A stretch of DNA of 8,139 nucleotides from contig JAOULB010000074.1 in NCBI GenBank assembly GCA_029882235.1, positions 1-8,139 on the forward strand, given 5' to 3'. A program made the position numbers and the translations under genes. This document shows positions 1 through 6,482 of this stretch, piece by piece (the first letter of the stretch is position 1; the number at the start of each line of letters is the position of its first letter). The stretch comes from Gammaproteobacteria bacterium. GTDB lineage: Bacteria > Pseudomonadota > Gammaproteobacteria > UBA6429 > Thiohalophilaceae. The notes beneath the pieces are model-generated. The model did no database searches and was not told where the DNA came from. It was given only the letters and a program-made list of their open reading frames with translations.

Positions 1-1764
1 CTGCGGAATCTCAACTTTACCTACCTGCTTCATACGTCGTTTACCTGCCTTTTGTTTTTCTAATAATTTTCGCTTACGGGTGATATCACCACCATAGCAT
101 TTGGCCGTCACATTTTTACGCAAGGCCTTCACATTTGTTCTGGCTACTATTTTAGCACCTACAGCGGCCTGAATCGCGACCTCGAACATCTGTCTGGGAA
201 TAATGTCCTTCATTCTGGCCGTCAGCTCCTGGCCACGTGACTGCACCTGATCCTGGTGGACAATGACTGATAGCGCATCGACGAGCTCACCATTGATCAA
301 GACATCAAGCTTAACCAGATTGGCCTGCTGGAAACGGACAAATTCATAATCCAGTGAGGCATAACCTCGACTAACCGATTTGAGACGGTCAAAAAAGTCG
401 AGCACAATTTCATTCATGGGAATTTCATAGGCTAATGCGACCTGATTACCCAGATACTGCATATTTCTCTGTACACCGCGTTTTTCTATGCAGAGATTAA
501 TAACATTTCCGACATAGTCCTGCGGCACGAGGATATTTGCGACAATAATCGGTTCTCTTATTTCATCAAGTTTATTCGGCGCGGGTAAGTCAGCCGGGTT
601 ATCGATCTTAAAAATCTGCCCATCGGTTGTGGCAACTTCAAACACTACTGTGGGTGCAGTCGTGATCAGATCAAGATCATATTCACGTTCAAGCCTTTCC
701 TGAATAATTTCCATGTGCAACATGCCAAGAAATCCACAACGGAAACCAAATCCCAGCGCCTGAGACGTCTCTGGCTCATAGAAAAGTGCGGCATCATTGA
801 GTCTTAATTTTGACAGTGCTTCTCGTAGGTCTTCATAGTCATCACTGCTAACCGGAAACAGGCCAGAAAATACTCGCGGTTGCACAGGTTTGAAACCGGG
901 CAAGGGTTTTTCAGCGGGTCGATCACTCTGGGTGATGGTATCCCCCACGGGTGCACCATCAATTTCCTTCACACCACAAATCATATAACCCACTTCGCCA
1001 GCGCGAAGTTGCTTTTGCTCTACACGCTTTGGTGTAAAAATGCCCACTTTATCAACCTGATGACTTCGACCTGTCGACATCATGGTAATTTTCTGTTTCA
1101 TCGACATAGTGCCTTGCATGACGCGCACAAGAGAGACCACACCCAGATAATTGTCGAACCAGGAATCGATAATCAGGGCCTGCAACGGGGCATCGACATC
1201 ACCTTCAGGTGGGGGAATTTTAGCAATCAGTTCTTCAAGAATTTCATCAACACCTTCACCGGTCTTGGCACTCACCCGCTTCGCATCGCTGGCTTCAATA
1301 CCAATGATCTCTTCAATTTCATGAATCACACGATCAGGCTCGGCTGCAGGCAAGTCTATTTTGTTCAATACCGGCAAAACCTCCAGCCCCTGCTCGATCG
1401 CGGTATAACAATTGGCGACACTCTGCGCCTCTACACCCTGAGAGGCATCGACCACCAGCAAGGCCCCTTCACAGGCCGCCAGTGAGCGGGAAACTTCGTA
1501 GGAAAAATCGACATGACCGGGGGTATCAATAAAATTCAACTGATAAGTTTTTCCATCTTTGGCCTTGTAATCGAGGGTGACGCTCTGGGCCTTAATGGTA
1601 ATTCCGCGCTCACGCTCCAGGTCCATCGAATCAAGCACCTGTTCGGCCATTTCACGTTCACTCAGGCCGCCACAGACCTGAATAAAGCGATCAGCCAGCG
1701 TTGATTTGCCATGGTCAATATGCGCAATAATGGAAAAGTTTCTAATATGAGATAATTCAGCCAA
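1..1764 (-). CDS. lepA: Elongation factor 4 (LepA), ribosome back-translocating GTPase, C-terminus cut by window edge
   Basis: LepA is a membrane- and ribosome-associated translational GTPase of the EF-G family that acts on stalled or mistranslocated ribosomes. The minus strand reads 588 uninterrupted codons to the left edge; the family is about 600 residues, so roughly a dozen are missing. All GTPase motifs are present: P-loop AHIDHGKST (residues 14-22), switch RGITI (53-57), DTPGH (80-84), NKID (134-137) and SAK (165-167). The C-terminal part carries the family-typical GGDITRKRKLLEKQK segment and ends at VEIPQ. The start is a TTG at 1762-1764. An in-frame TAG lies 16 codons upstream (1810-1812) with no ATG or GTG between, and the next internal ATG is beyond the P-loop. 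A GGAG at 1776-1779 sits 11 bases before the TTG. A terminator hairpin separates the gene from the sigma-factor operon. Identity is essentially certain; the UUG start is strongly implied. Confidence 0.97.
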   Translation of the reverse strand, partial: MAELSHIRNFSIIAHIDHGKSTLADRFIQVCGGLSEREMAEQVLDSMDLERERGITIKAQSVTLDYKAKDGKTYQLNFIDTPGHVDFSYEVSRSLAACEGALLVVDASQGVEAQSVANCYTAIEQGLEVLPVLNKIDLPAAEPDRVIHEIEEIIGIEASDAKRVSAKTGEGVDEILEELIAKIPPPEGDVDAPLQALIIDSWFDNYLGVVSLVRVMQGTMSMKQKITMMSTGRSHQVDKVGIFTPKRVEQKQLRAGEVGYMICGVKEIDGAPVGDTITQSDRPAEKPLPGFKPVQPRVFSGLFPVSSDDYEDLREALSKLRLNDAALFYEPETSQALGFGFRCGFLGMLHMEIIQERLEREYDLDLITTAPTVVFEVATTDGQIFKIDNPADLPAPNKLDEIREPIIVANILVPQDYVGNVINLCIEKRGVQRNMQYLGNQVALAYEIPMNEIVLDFFDRLKSVSRGYASLDYEFVRFQQANLVKLDVLINGELVDALSVIVHQDQVQSRGQELTARMKDIIPRQMFEVAIQAAVGAKIVARTNVKALRKNVTAKCYGGDITRKRKLLEKQKAGKRRMKQVGKVEIPQ

Positions 1765-1783
1765 ACCTGTGAGGACTCCGTAT

Positions 1784-1808
1784 AAAAAAAGGTGCTGTTC
1801 AGCACCTT
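1784..1808 (-). terminator. Intrinsic terminator at the end of the rpoE operon, immediately upstream of lepA
   Basis: Read on the minus strand, GGTGCTG and CAGCACC form a 7-bp perfect stem around AA (up to 9 bp if the flanking A-T pairs are counted), followed at once by seven Ts (1784-1790). This is a classic Rho-independent terminator. It lies 88 bases after the stop of the glutaredoxin-like gene and only about 20 bases before the lepA start codon. It should end the six-gene stress transcript. Because no room for a promoter remains between it and lepA, it may also work as an attenuator or leaky terminator for lepA. On the plus strand no T-run follows, so it acts in one direction only. Confidence 0.82.
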
Positions 1809-1895
1809 GCTAAATTGCTTAATCGCTTAATCTTGAGTCTGAGCGATTATTGCCGATATTCGCACCGGCACATCAGCGCAGAATTGTAGCGGATT

Positions 1896-2138
1896 TTACT
1901 GTAGCTCGATATAGCGTTTAAGTGCCTCAGGGTCGAGAAAATAGTGGCAAATTTCATTGTTTTGACCCATCAACACCGGGACTTTTTCGCCATATTCCAG
2001 TTCAAGCGATGGCTGCCCTGTGATTTCAATTGTTTCTAGTCCAAACCCCAGTTCTGGCTGCAGCTGCTGCAACTGTCCCAGCATATCCTCGCACAGGTGA
2101 CAGCCTGTGCGAACATATAGCTTGAGAACTACAGCCAT
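1896..2138 (-). CDS. Glutaredoxin-like (DUF836-type) small thioredoxin-fold protein
   Basis: This 80-residue protein has a thioredoxin/glutaredoxin fold signature: an N-terminal beta strand (VLKLYVR), a CxxC redox motif C13-H-L-C16, and a cis-proline loop KVPVL with Pro54. These match the glutaredoxin-like DUF836 family (PF05768), short cytoplasmic proteins presumed to handle thiol-disulphide exchange but whose physiological substrates are largely unknown. There is no signal peptide. The ATG overlaps the mucD stop by one base (TAATG), so it is probably translationally coupled and is the last gene of the sigma-factor operon, ahead of the terminator at 1784-1808. A link to envelope or redox stress is inferred from this position only. 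No gene symbol is assigned because none is well established for this family. Confidence 0.85.
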   Translation of the reverse strand: MAVVLKLYVRTGCHLCEDMLGQLQQLQPELGFGLETIEITGQPSLELEYGEKVPVLMGQNNEICHYFLDPEALKRYIELQ

Positions 2139-3556
2139 TATTTGGGTATTTTAAGGGCCAGGAATATCGGTGAATCCCCTCGCTGAATCAGCACAGGTAC
2201 TGATTTACCCGCCTTCAACGACTTCACCTGTTTTCTGAACTGACGTGAATTTTTCACATCGGAATTATTCAGCATTAGAATAATATCACCGCGTTGAATA
2301 CCGGCATTCGCTGCGGGTCCCTTATCCACATTCGTAACCTGGATTCCACGCTTTTTCAGACCAAGGCCCTTACGTTGTTCTGAGGTCAAATCTTTAACTG
2401 CAATACCGAGTCGATCGGTCTTCACCTTGCCTGGCTTGCCATTTTGTTGAGCCAGCTCTTCTTCTTTTGGTAGCTCACCAATACTCACCTTCAGCGTTTT
2501 AGATTTACCTTCGCGTATAACGCTGACATTTACGGTGTCTCCAACGGGCGTTTGTCCAACAGCAAGTGGCAAATCTGAAGAGCGGTGTATTTTTTTATTA
2601 TCAAATTTAACCACCACATCGCCAACTTTAAATCCGGCTTTTTCTGCAGGACTATCAGGCAATACCTTCAGCACGACAGCACCAGCGGGTTGCTTCATGC
2701 CAAATGATTCTGCCAGTTCACGATTCACATCCTGAATCAAAATACCGAGCCAGCCACGAACAACCCGACCTTTAGATTTAAGTTGATCGATAACATCAAT
2801 GGCCACATCCATAGGAATAGCAAACGACAGCCCCATAAAACCGCCTGTGCGACTATAGATTTGTGCGTTAATACCAATGACTTCCCCATCGAGATTAAAT
2901 AATGGGCCACCAGAATTACCGGGATTAATTGCAACATCGGTTTGAATAAAGGGAACATAAGATTCACTCGGCAAGTTCCGACCCAGTGCGCTGACCACAC
3001 CAACAGACACAGAGTGATCAAAACCGAAGGGGGACCCAATTGCCATTACCCACTCACCGACCTTAATATCTTTAGACTTACCTACTTTAATAACAGGTAG
3101 ATCCTTTGCTTCGATTTTTAATAAGGCAATATCACTACGCGGGTCGCTACCGATTACTTTGGCAACGAGCTCACGTCGATCCTGTAAGCGAACAATGATT
3201 TCAGTCGCGTCGCGTACCACATGATTATTTGTAACCACGTAACCGTCTTTATCAAGAATAAATCCAGAGCCTAAAGAGGTTGTATTATATTCTTCTGGCC
3301 GACCACCACCTTTACCATCTTCAAAGAAGTGGCGAAACAAATCTCCCCAGGGTGAACCTTCTGGAATATCAGGCATTTCCATACCTGGCGGCAAGCCATG
3401 GTTACGTTTTATTTTTTGAGTTGTACTGATATTTACAACAGCGGCATTATTCGCTTCAACCAGCTTGGTAAAGTCAGGTAATTCCCGTGCTGAAACGCTT
3501 GCAGAAAAAAGACCGATAGATAAAAGAATAAAAATTCTAGTCAAACAATACCGCAT
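2138..3556 (-). CDS. mucD: Periplasmic serine endoprotease, DegP/HtrA family (MucD-like), two PDZ domains
   Basis: HtrA proteases degrade or refold damaged periplasmic proteins. The 472-residue product has a signal peptide with cleavage expected after VSA (about residue 23), a trypsin-like domain with catalytic triad His112 (TNNHVV), Asp142 (SDIALL) and Ser215 (PGNSGGP), and two PDZ domains (about 267-357 and 390-472, each opening with an RLGI/RGWLGI-type strand). Two PDZ domains fit DegP/DegQ/MucD rather than the single-PDZ, membrane-anchored DegS. An upstream in-frame ATG at 3598 would add 14 residues, but the ATG at 3554-3556 is preferred: it has GGAGAG seven bases upstream and puts a normal signal peptide at the N-terminus. 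It follows rseC after 48 AT-rich bases and overlaps the next gene by one base. In Pseudomonas, MucD is the fifth gene of the algU operon and damps sigma activation; the same order here supports that role. Confidence 0.94.
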   Translation of the reverse strand: MRYCLTRIFILLSIGLFSASVSARELPDFTKLVEANNAAVVNISTTQKIKRNHGLPPGMEMPDIPEGSPWGDLFRHFFEDGKGGGRPEEYNTTSLGSGFILDKDGYVVTNNHVVRDATEIIVRLQDRRELVAKVIGSDPRSDIALLKIEAKDLPVIKVGKSKDIKVGEWVMAIGSPFGFDHSVSVGVVSALGRNLPSESYVPFIQTDVAINPGNSGGPLFNLDGEVIGINAQIYSRTGGFMGLSFAIPMDVAIDVIDQLKSKGRVVRGWLGILIQDVNRELAESFGMKQPAGAVVLKVLPDSPAEKAGFKVGDVVVKFDNKKIHRSSDLPLAVGQTPVGDTVNVSVIREGKSKTLKVSIGELPKEEELAQQNGKPGKVKTDRLGIAVKDLTSEQRKGLGLKKRGIQVTNVDKGPAANAGIQRGDIILMLNNSDVKNSRQFRKQVKSLKAGKSVPVLIQRGDSPIFLALKIPK

Positions 3557-3604
3557 AGCATGCTCTCCAAACATAATATACTTAATAATAACATTCATTA
3601 AGAA

Positions 3605-4069
3605 TTAAACGGATGAAATAATTTTTGATTTTGCCAGCATAACAGCCTGGAAACGAGGATCGTTTACAAACCTGCTGCTGTAAATGCGCACCCACAATAA
3701 GCCCGATAGCAGACCTACAATTGCAGATAATATAACAAAGGGCTCTTTAAGCTCAAAAGCCAGTTGCTGGGCCAACACCTCGGCCAGTAAAGCAAAGCCA
3801 ATTAAGGTCAACAAGGGTAATATGTAAACAAGTATTGCGCCACGCAGCAGTGCCGTCTCATGCATACCGATGACAACCTGATCACCGACGGCTGCATTTA
3901 AACTGTTCACAACTCGAATTCGATTGGTTTTTTTGCCGAGAACAGAGGCCAGCACTGAAGTACCACAGGCCTTGTTTACTGAGCATGAACCACATGCTGA
4001 TTTTTGCACGGTCTCAACCCAGGCATTGTCATGATCCATTTCAACAATTGTTGCGATTTCTTCAATCAT
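3605..4069 (-). CDS. rseC: RseC/MucC family inner-membrane protein with a cysteine motif
   Basis: The 154-residue protein fits the RseC/MucC family (PF04246). It has an N-terminal cytoplasmic-type domain with a conserved cysteine cluster C26-x2-C29-x5-C35, then two hydrophobic helices (about 74-99 and 111-130) joined by a short loop and a basic C-terminal tail. In E. coli, RseC is a mild positive modulator of sigma-E and is linked to reduction of the SoxR iron-sulphur cluster; the mechanism is not well settled. The start ATG overlaps the rseB stop in an ATGA arrangement, indicating translational coupling. The cysteine spacing suggests metal, iron-sulphur or thiol chemistry, but this is inference. 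Identity is firm from both sequence and operon position. Confidence 0.93.
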   Translation of the reverse strand: MIEEIATIVEMDHDNAWVETVQKSACGSCSVNKACGTSVLASVLGKKTNRIRVVNSLNAAVGDQVVIGMHETALLRGAILVYILPLLTLIGFALLAEVLAQQLAFELKEPFVILSAIVGLLSGLLWVRIYSSRFVNDPRFQAVMLAKSKIISSV

Positions 4070-5037
4070 TTGTCTTTATATTCAATCGATTCGCTTATCA
4101 TTTTTACTGTCGCATGCGGCACTTCGCCAACAGCAGTAATATGATAACCATTAATCGAACGTCCATGCGCATTCACGGCGCCCATACGTGTCCCACCAAT
4201 CAGATTATCATTGTCTTTCTTGTCTTCTATAAAAACAGATATTGATGCAAGCCCATCTGAATACACCAGGTGTTCCAGCGGTTTATTGGTTCTGGGCATC
4301 GTATGTTTACGTGTATGGTCACGCTTAAACCCTGATGGGATTTTCTTAACCTGCCAGGCCAGTTTCGGCGTGCTGTTTTTAATATTCAAATTCACATCCC
4401 CTGCTGCCTCATACCAGATCAGGTCACGGCTATCCACACCGGGTTTTAAAAGCTTTTCAGGAACATGTTTAAGATATGTTATATGTGTGAACATGAATTG
4501 TTCGACAGGCTTGCCCTTTTCATTGAGTAGGTGTGTTTTCAACAAAAGGCCGGTTTTTTTATCGATCCAGAGTTGATGTCCATAGCGAAAGTGATCTTTG
4601 GGTTGCACATCAAGTTTTTGTGCCAGCTGACCCGCAACCCTTTCTTCGCCTTTTAAAGTGAAGGTATATTGGGCCGTTAGATGTTCAATGTTTTTTGGAA
4701 ATGGGGGTGGGAACTGGACAGGCGGGCGTTTTTTCTCAACAACCACAGCCTTACTGTCTGGTAAAAAACAGGTCACGCTTTTTGCATCGCGAATGACTTC
4801 GCGCCCTGAGGTGTCAAGTGAAACCAGTCTTTCACGCTCGCCCTTACTATCAGCACTATGAATAATTCGCATCGCACTTAATTGTGAGTTTTGGCTATAA
4901 ACAAAGGTACCGTCATAACTCACCATATGTGCCGCATGTTGCATTTTATCGAGCAACTTACGAATTTGATCAATGTCCCCCGCCAGCAATTGCACGGGCC
5001 AAACAACAATAGCGAAGGTGATAATTCTATTTATCAT
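4066..5037 (-). CDS. rseB: Sigma-E regulatory protein RseB/MucB, periplasmic sensor
   Basis: RseB binds the periplasmic part of RseA and shields it from site-1 cleavage. It releases on sensing mislocalised lipopolysaccharide or lipoprotein-like ligands. The 323-residue product is the normal family length. It begins with a signal peptide (hydrophobic core about residues 5-19, cleavage near LLAG-D, residue 20), followed by the large lipoprotein-carrier-like domain containing YDGTFVYSQ (41-49), and a C-terminal domain with HLVYSDGLASISVFIE (256-271) and the GYHITAVGEVP segment near the end, all typical of MucB/RseB. A proline-rich stretch, PPVQFPPPFP at 105-114, stands out in the N-terminal domain. 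The start overlaps the end of rseA by 11 bases and the stop overlaps rseC by four, so the three genes are almost certainly cotranslated. Confidence 0.95.
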   Translation of the reverse strand: MINRIITFAIVVWPVQLLAGDIDQIRKLLDKMQHAAHMVSYDGTFVYSQNSQLSAMRIIHSADSKGERERLVSLDTSGREVIRDAKSVTCFLPDSKAVVVEKKRPPVQFPPPFPKNIEHLTAQYTFTLKGEERVAGQLAQKLDVQPKDHFRYGHQLWIDKKTGLLLKTHLLNEKGKPVEQFMFTHITYLKHVPEKLLKPGVDSRDLIWYEAAGDVNLNIKNSTPKLAWQVKKIPSGFKRDHTRKHTMPRTNKPLEHLVYSDGLASISVFIEDKKDNDNLIGGTRMGAVNAHGRSINGYHITAVGEVPHATVKMISESIEYKDK

Positions 5038-5638
5038 TCTTGGTGCGTTGTCCTACAGTATCACCAACGATGCGCATATAAGGTAATGCGCCCTGCATGC
5101 GCGCAGAAACTGAATATTCATTATGTTTCACTAAGTAACCACTCAACTTTGAATCAACGGCGCGAATATGTTTTTTGCGTGCTGCTGCAAGACGAGCTTC
5201 TGCAAAATTAGCCACCTTAGGCTGAATCTTCACGGTCGCAACATCATATTCATTCTGATTGGCCTGACGTGGATTCTGGACAGAAATAATTGCGACGGTC
5301 GCAATCGTTGCCGCAATAGCTAATCCTGCGGCAGGTTTTATTGCATTATTTGCCAGCGCGGCAAGACCAGCACCAGGCTTATGGAAAATATTGTCAAACA
5401 ATTTACGTTTGGGAGCCAGCACAGTGGGCTCCTGTTCAATTTGAGCAGAGATGCGTTCGGCAAGACCAGCATCAATCTGACTGGGTAGATGGTTACCAAG
5501 TGCATCACGTATCAGATGATAACGCTCCCAGCGAGCACGTAAATCTGCATCCTGCTGCAGTGCTGAGATCAATTTATCTGCATCCTGGAACTCACCATCC
5601 ATCAGATTTGAAAGTTCTTCTTTTTGCTTATCACTCAT
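5027..5638 (-). CDS. rseA: Anti-sigma-E factor RseA/MucA
   Basis: RseA spans the inner membrane, holding RpoE inactive with its cytoplasmic N-terminal domain and receiving the stress signal through its periplasmic C-terminal domain. The 203-residue product shows this layout. The N-terminal sigma-binding domain (about 1-70) contains LSNLMDGEF and the RWERYHLIRDAL helix typical of RseA_N. A single transmembrane helix lies at about 103-120. The periplasmic tail ends with the MucA/RseA_C-like YLVKHNEYS and GALPYMRIVG segments (about 168-194). Regulated proteolysis in the family is by DegS/AlgW and then RseP, neither encoded here. The start ATG at 5636-5638 lies 32 bases after the rpoE stop, with a modest AGAGA ribosome binding site. 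No truncation or frameshift of the mucA22 kind is seen. Confidence 0.94.
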   Translation of the reverse strand: MSDKQKEELSNLMDGEFQDADKLISALQQDADLRARWERYHLIRDALGNHLPSQIDAGLAERISAQIEQEPTVLAPKRKLFDNIFHKPGAGLAALANNAIKPAAGLAIAATIATVAIISVQNPRQANQNEYDVATVKIQPKVANFAEARLAAARKKHIRAVDSKLSGYLVKHNEYSVSARMQGALPYMRIVGDTVGQRTKNDK

Positions 5639-5670
5639 AAGTCTCTACTCATCAGTTGTCAATTTATACG

Positions 5671-6246
5671 TTAACTTAACAATGGTGCCAGTTTTTCATC
5701 AATGGTCTCACGAGCTCGAAAAATTCTCGAACGCACGGTACCTATTGGGCATGACATGGCTTCCGCAATTTCCTCATAACTTAACCCTTCGATTTCACGT
5801 AAGGTGATGGCTGTACGTAAATCTTCAGGCAAATCTTCTATCGCTTTGGTAATCACTTCTTCAATCTGATCCCGCATGAGCTGGCGCTCAGGTGTTGCGT
5901 TGTCACGTAACTCATGCGCATCTTCAAACTGTTCTGCCTCCTGGCTATCGACGCCACCCTGAATTGGACGACGACTCTGTGCGACCAGATGGTTCTTGGC
6001 CGTATTTATCGCTATTCGATATAGCCAGGTATAAAAAGCACTATCGCCGCGGAAAGAAGGCAAGGCACGATAGGCCTTGATAAAGCTTTCCTGCACCACA
6101 TCCATGACATCTTCCTGATTATATAGATAGCGCGTCAGCACCTTGGCAATACGATGCTGATATTTCAGCACCAACAGATCAAACGCACGCTTGTCGCCAT
6201 GCTGCACTCTTTCAACCAGTGCCTGATCTATTTGTTTCTCACCCAT
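5671..6246 (-). CDS. rpoE: ECF RNA polymerase sigma factor RpoE (AlgU-like)
   Basis: This sigma factor directs RNA polymerase to envelope-stress promoters. The 191-residue product matches the RpoE/AlgU group in length and sequence. Region 2 (about 22-90) contains RAFDLLVLKYQHRI, DVVQESFIKAYRAL and the FRGDSAFYTWLYRIAINTAK block for -10 recognition and melting. Region 4 (about 128-180) contains LPEDLRTAITLREIEGLSYEEIAE and the helix-turn-helix GTVRSRIFRARE for -35 binding. The start ATG at 6244-6246 has AAGGAG at 6257-6262, with a rather long 10-base spacing. It is the first gene of the operon, preceded by a sigma-E-type promoter at 6299-6325 that implies autoregulation, and by a short leader that can fold around its ribosome binding site. 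The symbol algU would serve equally well. Confidence 0.97.
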   Translation of the reverse strand: MGEKQIDQALVERVQHGDKRAFDLLVLKYQHRIAKVLTRYLYNQEDVMDVVQESFIKAYRALPSFRGDSAFYTWLYRIAINTAKNHLVAQSRRPIQGGVDSQEAEQFEDAHELRDNATPERQLMRDQIEEVITKAIEDLPEDLRTAITLREIEGLSYEEIAEAMSCPIGTVRSRIFRARETIDEKLAPLLS

Positions 6247-6285
6247 CCGGGCCCTACTCCTTCATCTAGCGTCACATTTGCCCGG
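6247..6285 (-). promoter_or_regulatory. Possible stem enclosing the rpoE ribosome binding site
   Basis: In the rpoE leader, CCGGGC (6280-6285) is perfectly complementary to GCCCGG (6247-6252). The second arm ends exactly at the base before the ATG. The 27-base loop between them contains the AAGGAG Shine-Dalgarno (6257-6262). Within the loop, CTA and TAG flanking the Shine-Dalgarno could add three further pairs. A six-pair all-GC stem could limit ribosome access to rpoE. Pairing is seen directly; function is inferred, and a 6-bp stem with so large a loop could arise by chance. Confidence 0.35.
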
Positions 6286-6298
6286 TCAGCTTAATGCT

Positions 6299-6325
6299 AT
6301 TGACCGTGTTCTGGCATTGAAGTTC
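6299..6325 (-). promoter_or_regulatory. Sigma-E-dependent promoter of the rpoE operon (autoregulatory)
   Basis: On the minus strand a perfect GAACTT -35 element (6320-6325) is followed by a 16-base spacer and TCAAT (6299-6303). The sigma-E/AlgU consensus is GAACTT, 16-17 bases, then TCTGA or TCAAA. A short A-run lies just upstream of the -35 on the same strand, as is common at such promoters. Initiation would fall near 6293, giving a leader of about 46 bases before the rpoE ATG. Because the promoter fits the sigma factor it drives, positive autoregulation is expected, as in E. coli and Pseudomonas. A second, housekeeping promoter further upstream is likely by analogy, but I could not place one convincingly. 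Confidence 0.8.
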
Positions 6326-6333
6326 GCCCATTT

Positions 6334-6363
6334 TTGACAGGCTGGTGTATTCTTTACTTTATA
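6334..6363 (+). promoter_or_regulatory. Candidate sigma-70 promoter for nadB
   Basis: A perfect TTGACA -35 hexamer (6334-6339) faces nadB. At 18 bases' spacing it is followed by TTTATA (6358-6363), a weak -10 matching three of six consensus bases; TATAGA at 6360-6365 matches four but at 20 bases' spacing. The transcript would start near 6370 and have a leader of about 113 bases. The perfect -35 and correct orientation support it, while the poor -10 lowers confidence. It stands back to back with the rpoE promoter, the two -35 elements being only eight bases apart. Confidence 0.4.
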
Positions 6364-6482
6364 GATATTTGAAAAGAATGGAATTTTATACATAATGGAG
6401 GCCACTATAAACTTATTTAGAAGCAACATGCCCCCAAAGATTACCCTCAACGCAACAGAGACCACCATTCAGAGCCTGTTAA

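Noticed and set aside
880..1485. A 201-codon plus-strand open frame opposite lepA
   Set aside because: It lies entirely antisense to a highly conserved GTPase gene, has no recognisable domain and has a composition expected of a complementary-strand frame.
2737..3039. A 100-codon minus-strand frame inside mucD
   Set aside because: It is in another frame of the protease domain, with no independent start signal or conserved motif.
3557..3598. Upstream in-frame ATG giving a 486-residue MucD
   Set aside because: The extra 14 residues would precede the signal peptide, and the second ATG has the clear GGAGAG ribosome binding site.
3557..3604. Possible internal promoter for mucD in the AT-rich rseC-mucD gap
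   Set aside because: TATTAT and TATATT resemble -10 elements, but no -35 of any quality lies at 16-18 bases upstream. AT-richness alone explains the matches.
6286..6468. A 60-codon minus-strand frame upstream of rpoE, in the position of an rseD-like leader peptide
   Set aside because: It starts upstream of the sigma-E promoter and runs through both promoter elements, has a poor ribosome binding site and no likeness to RseD that I can see. It ends 39 bases before rpoE rather than coupling to it. It would matter only if an upstream rpoE promoter were mapped.
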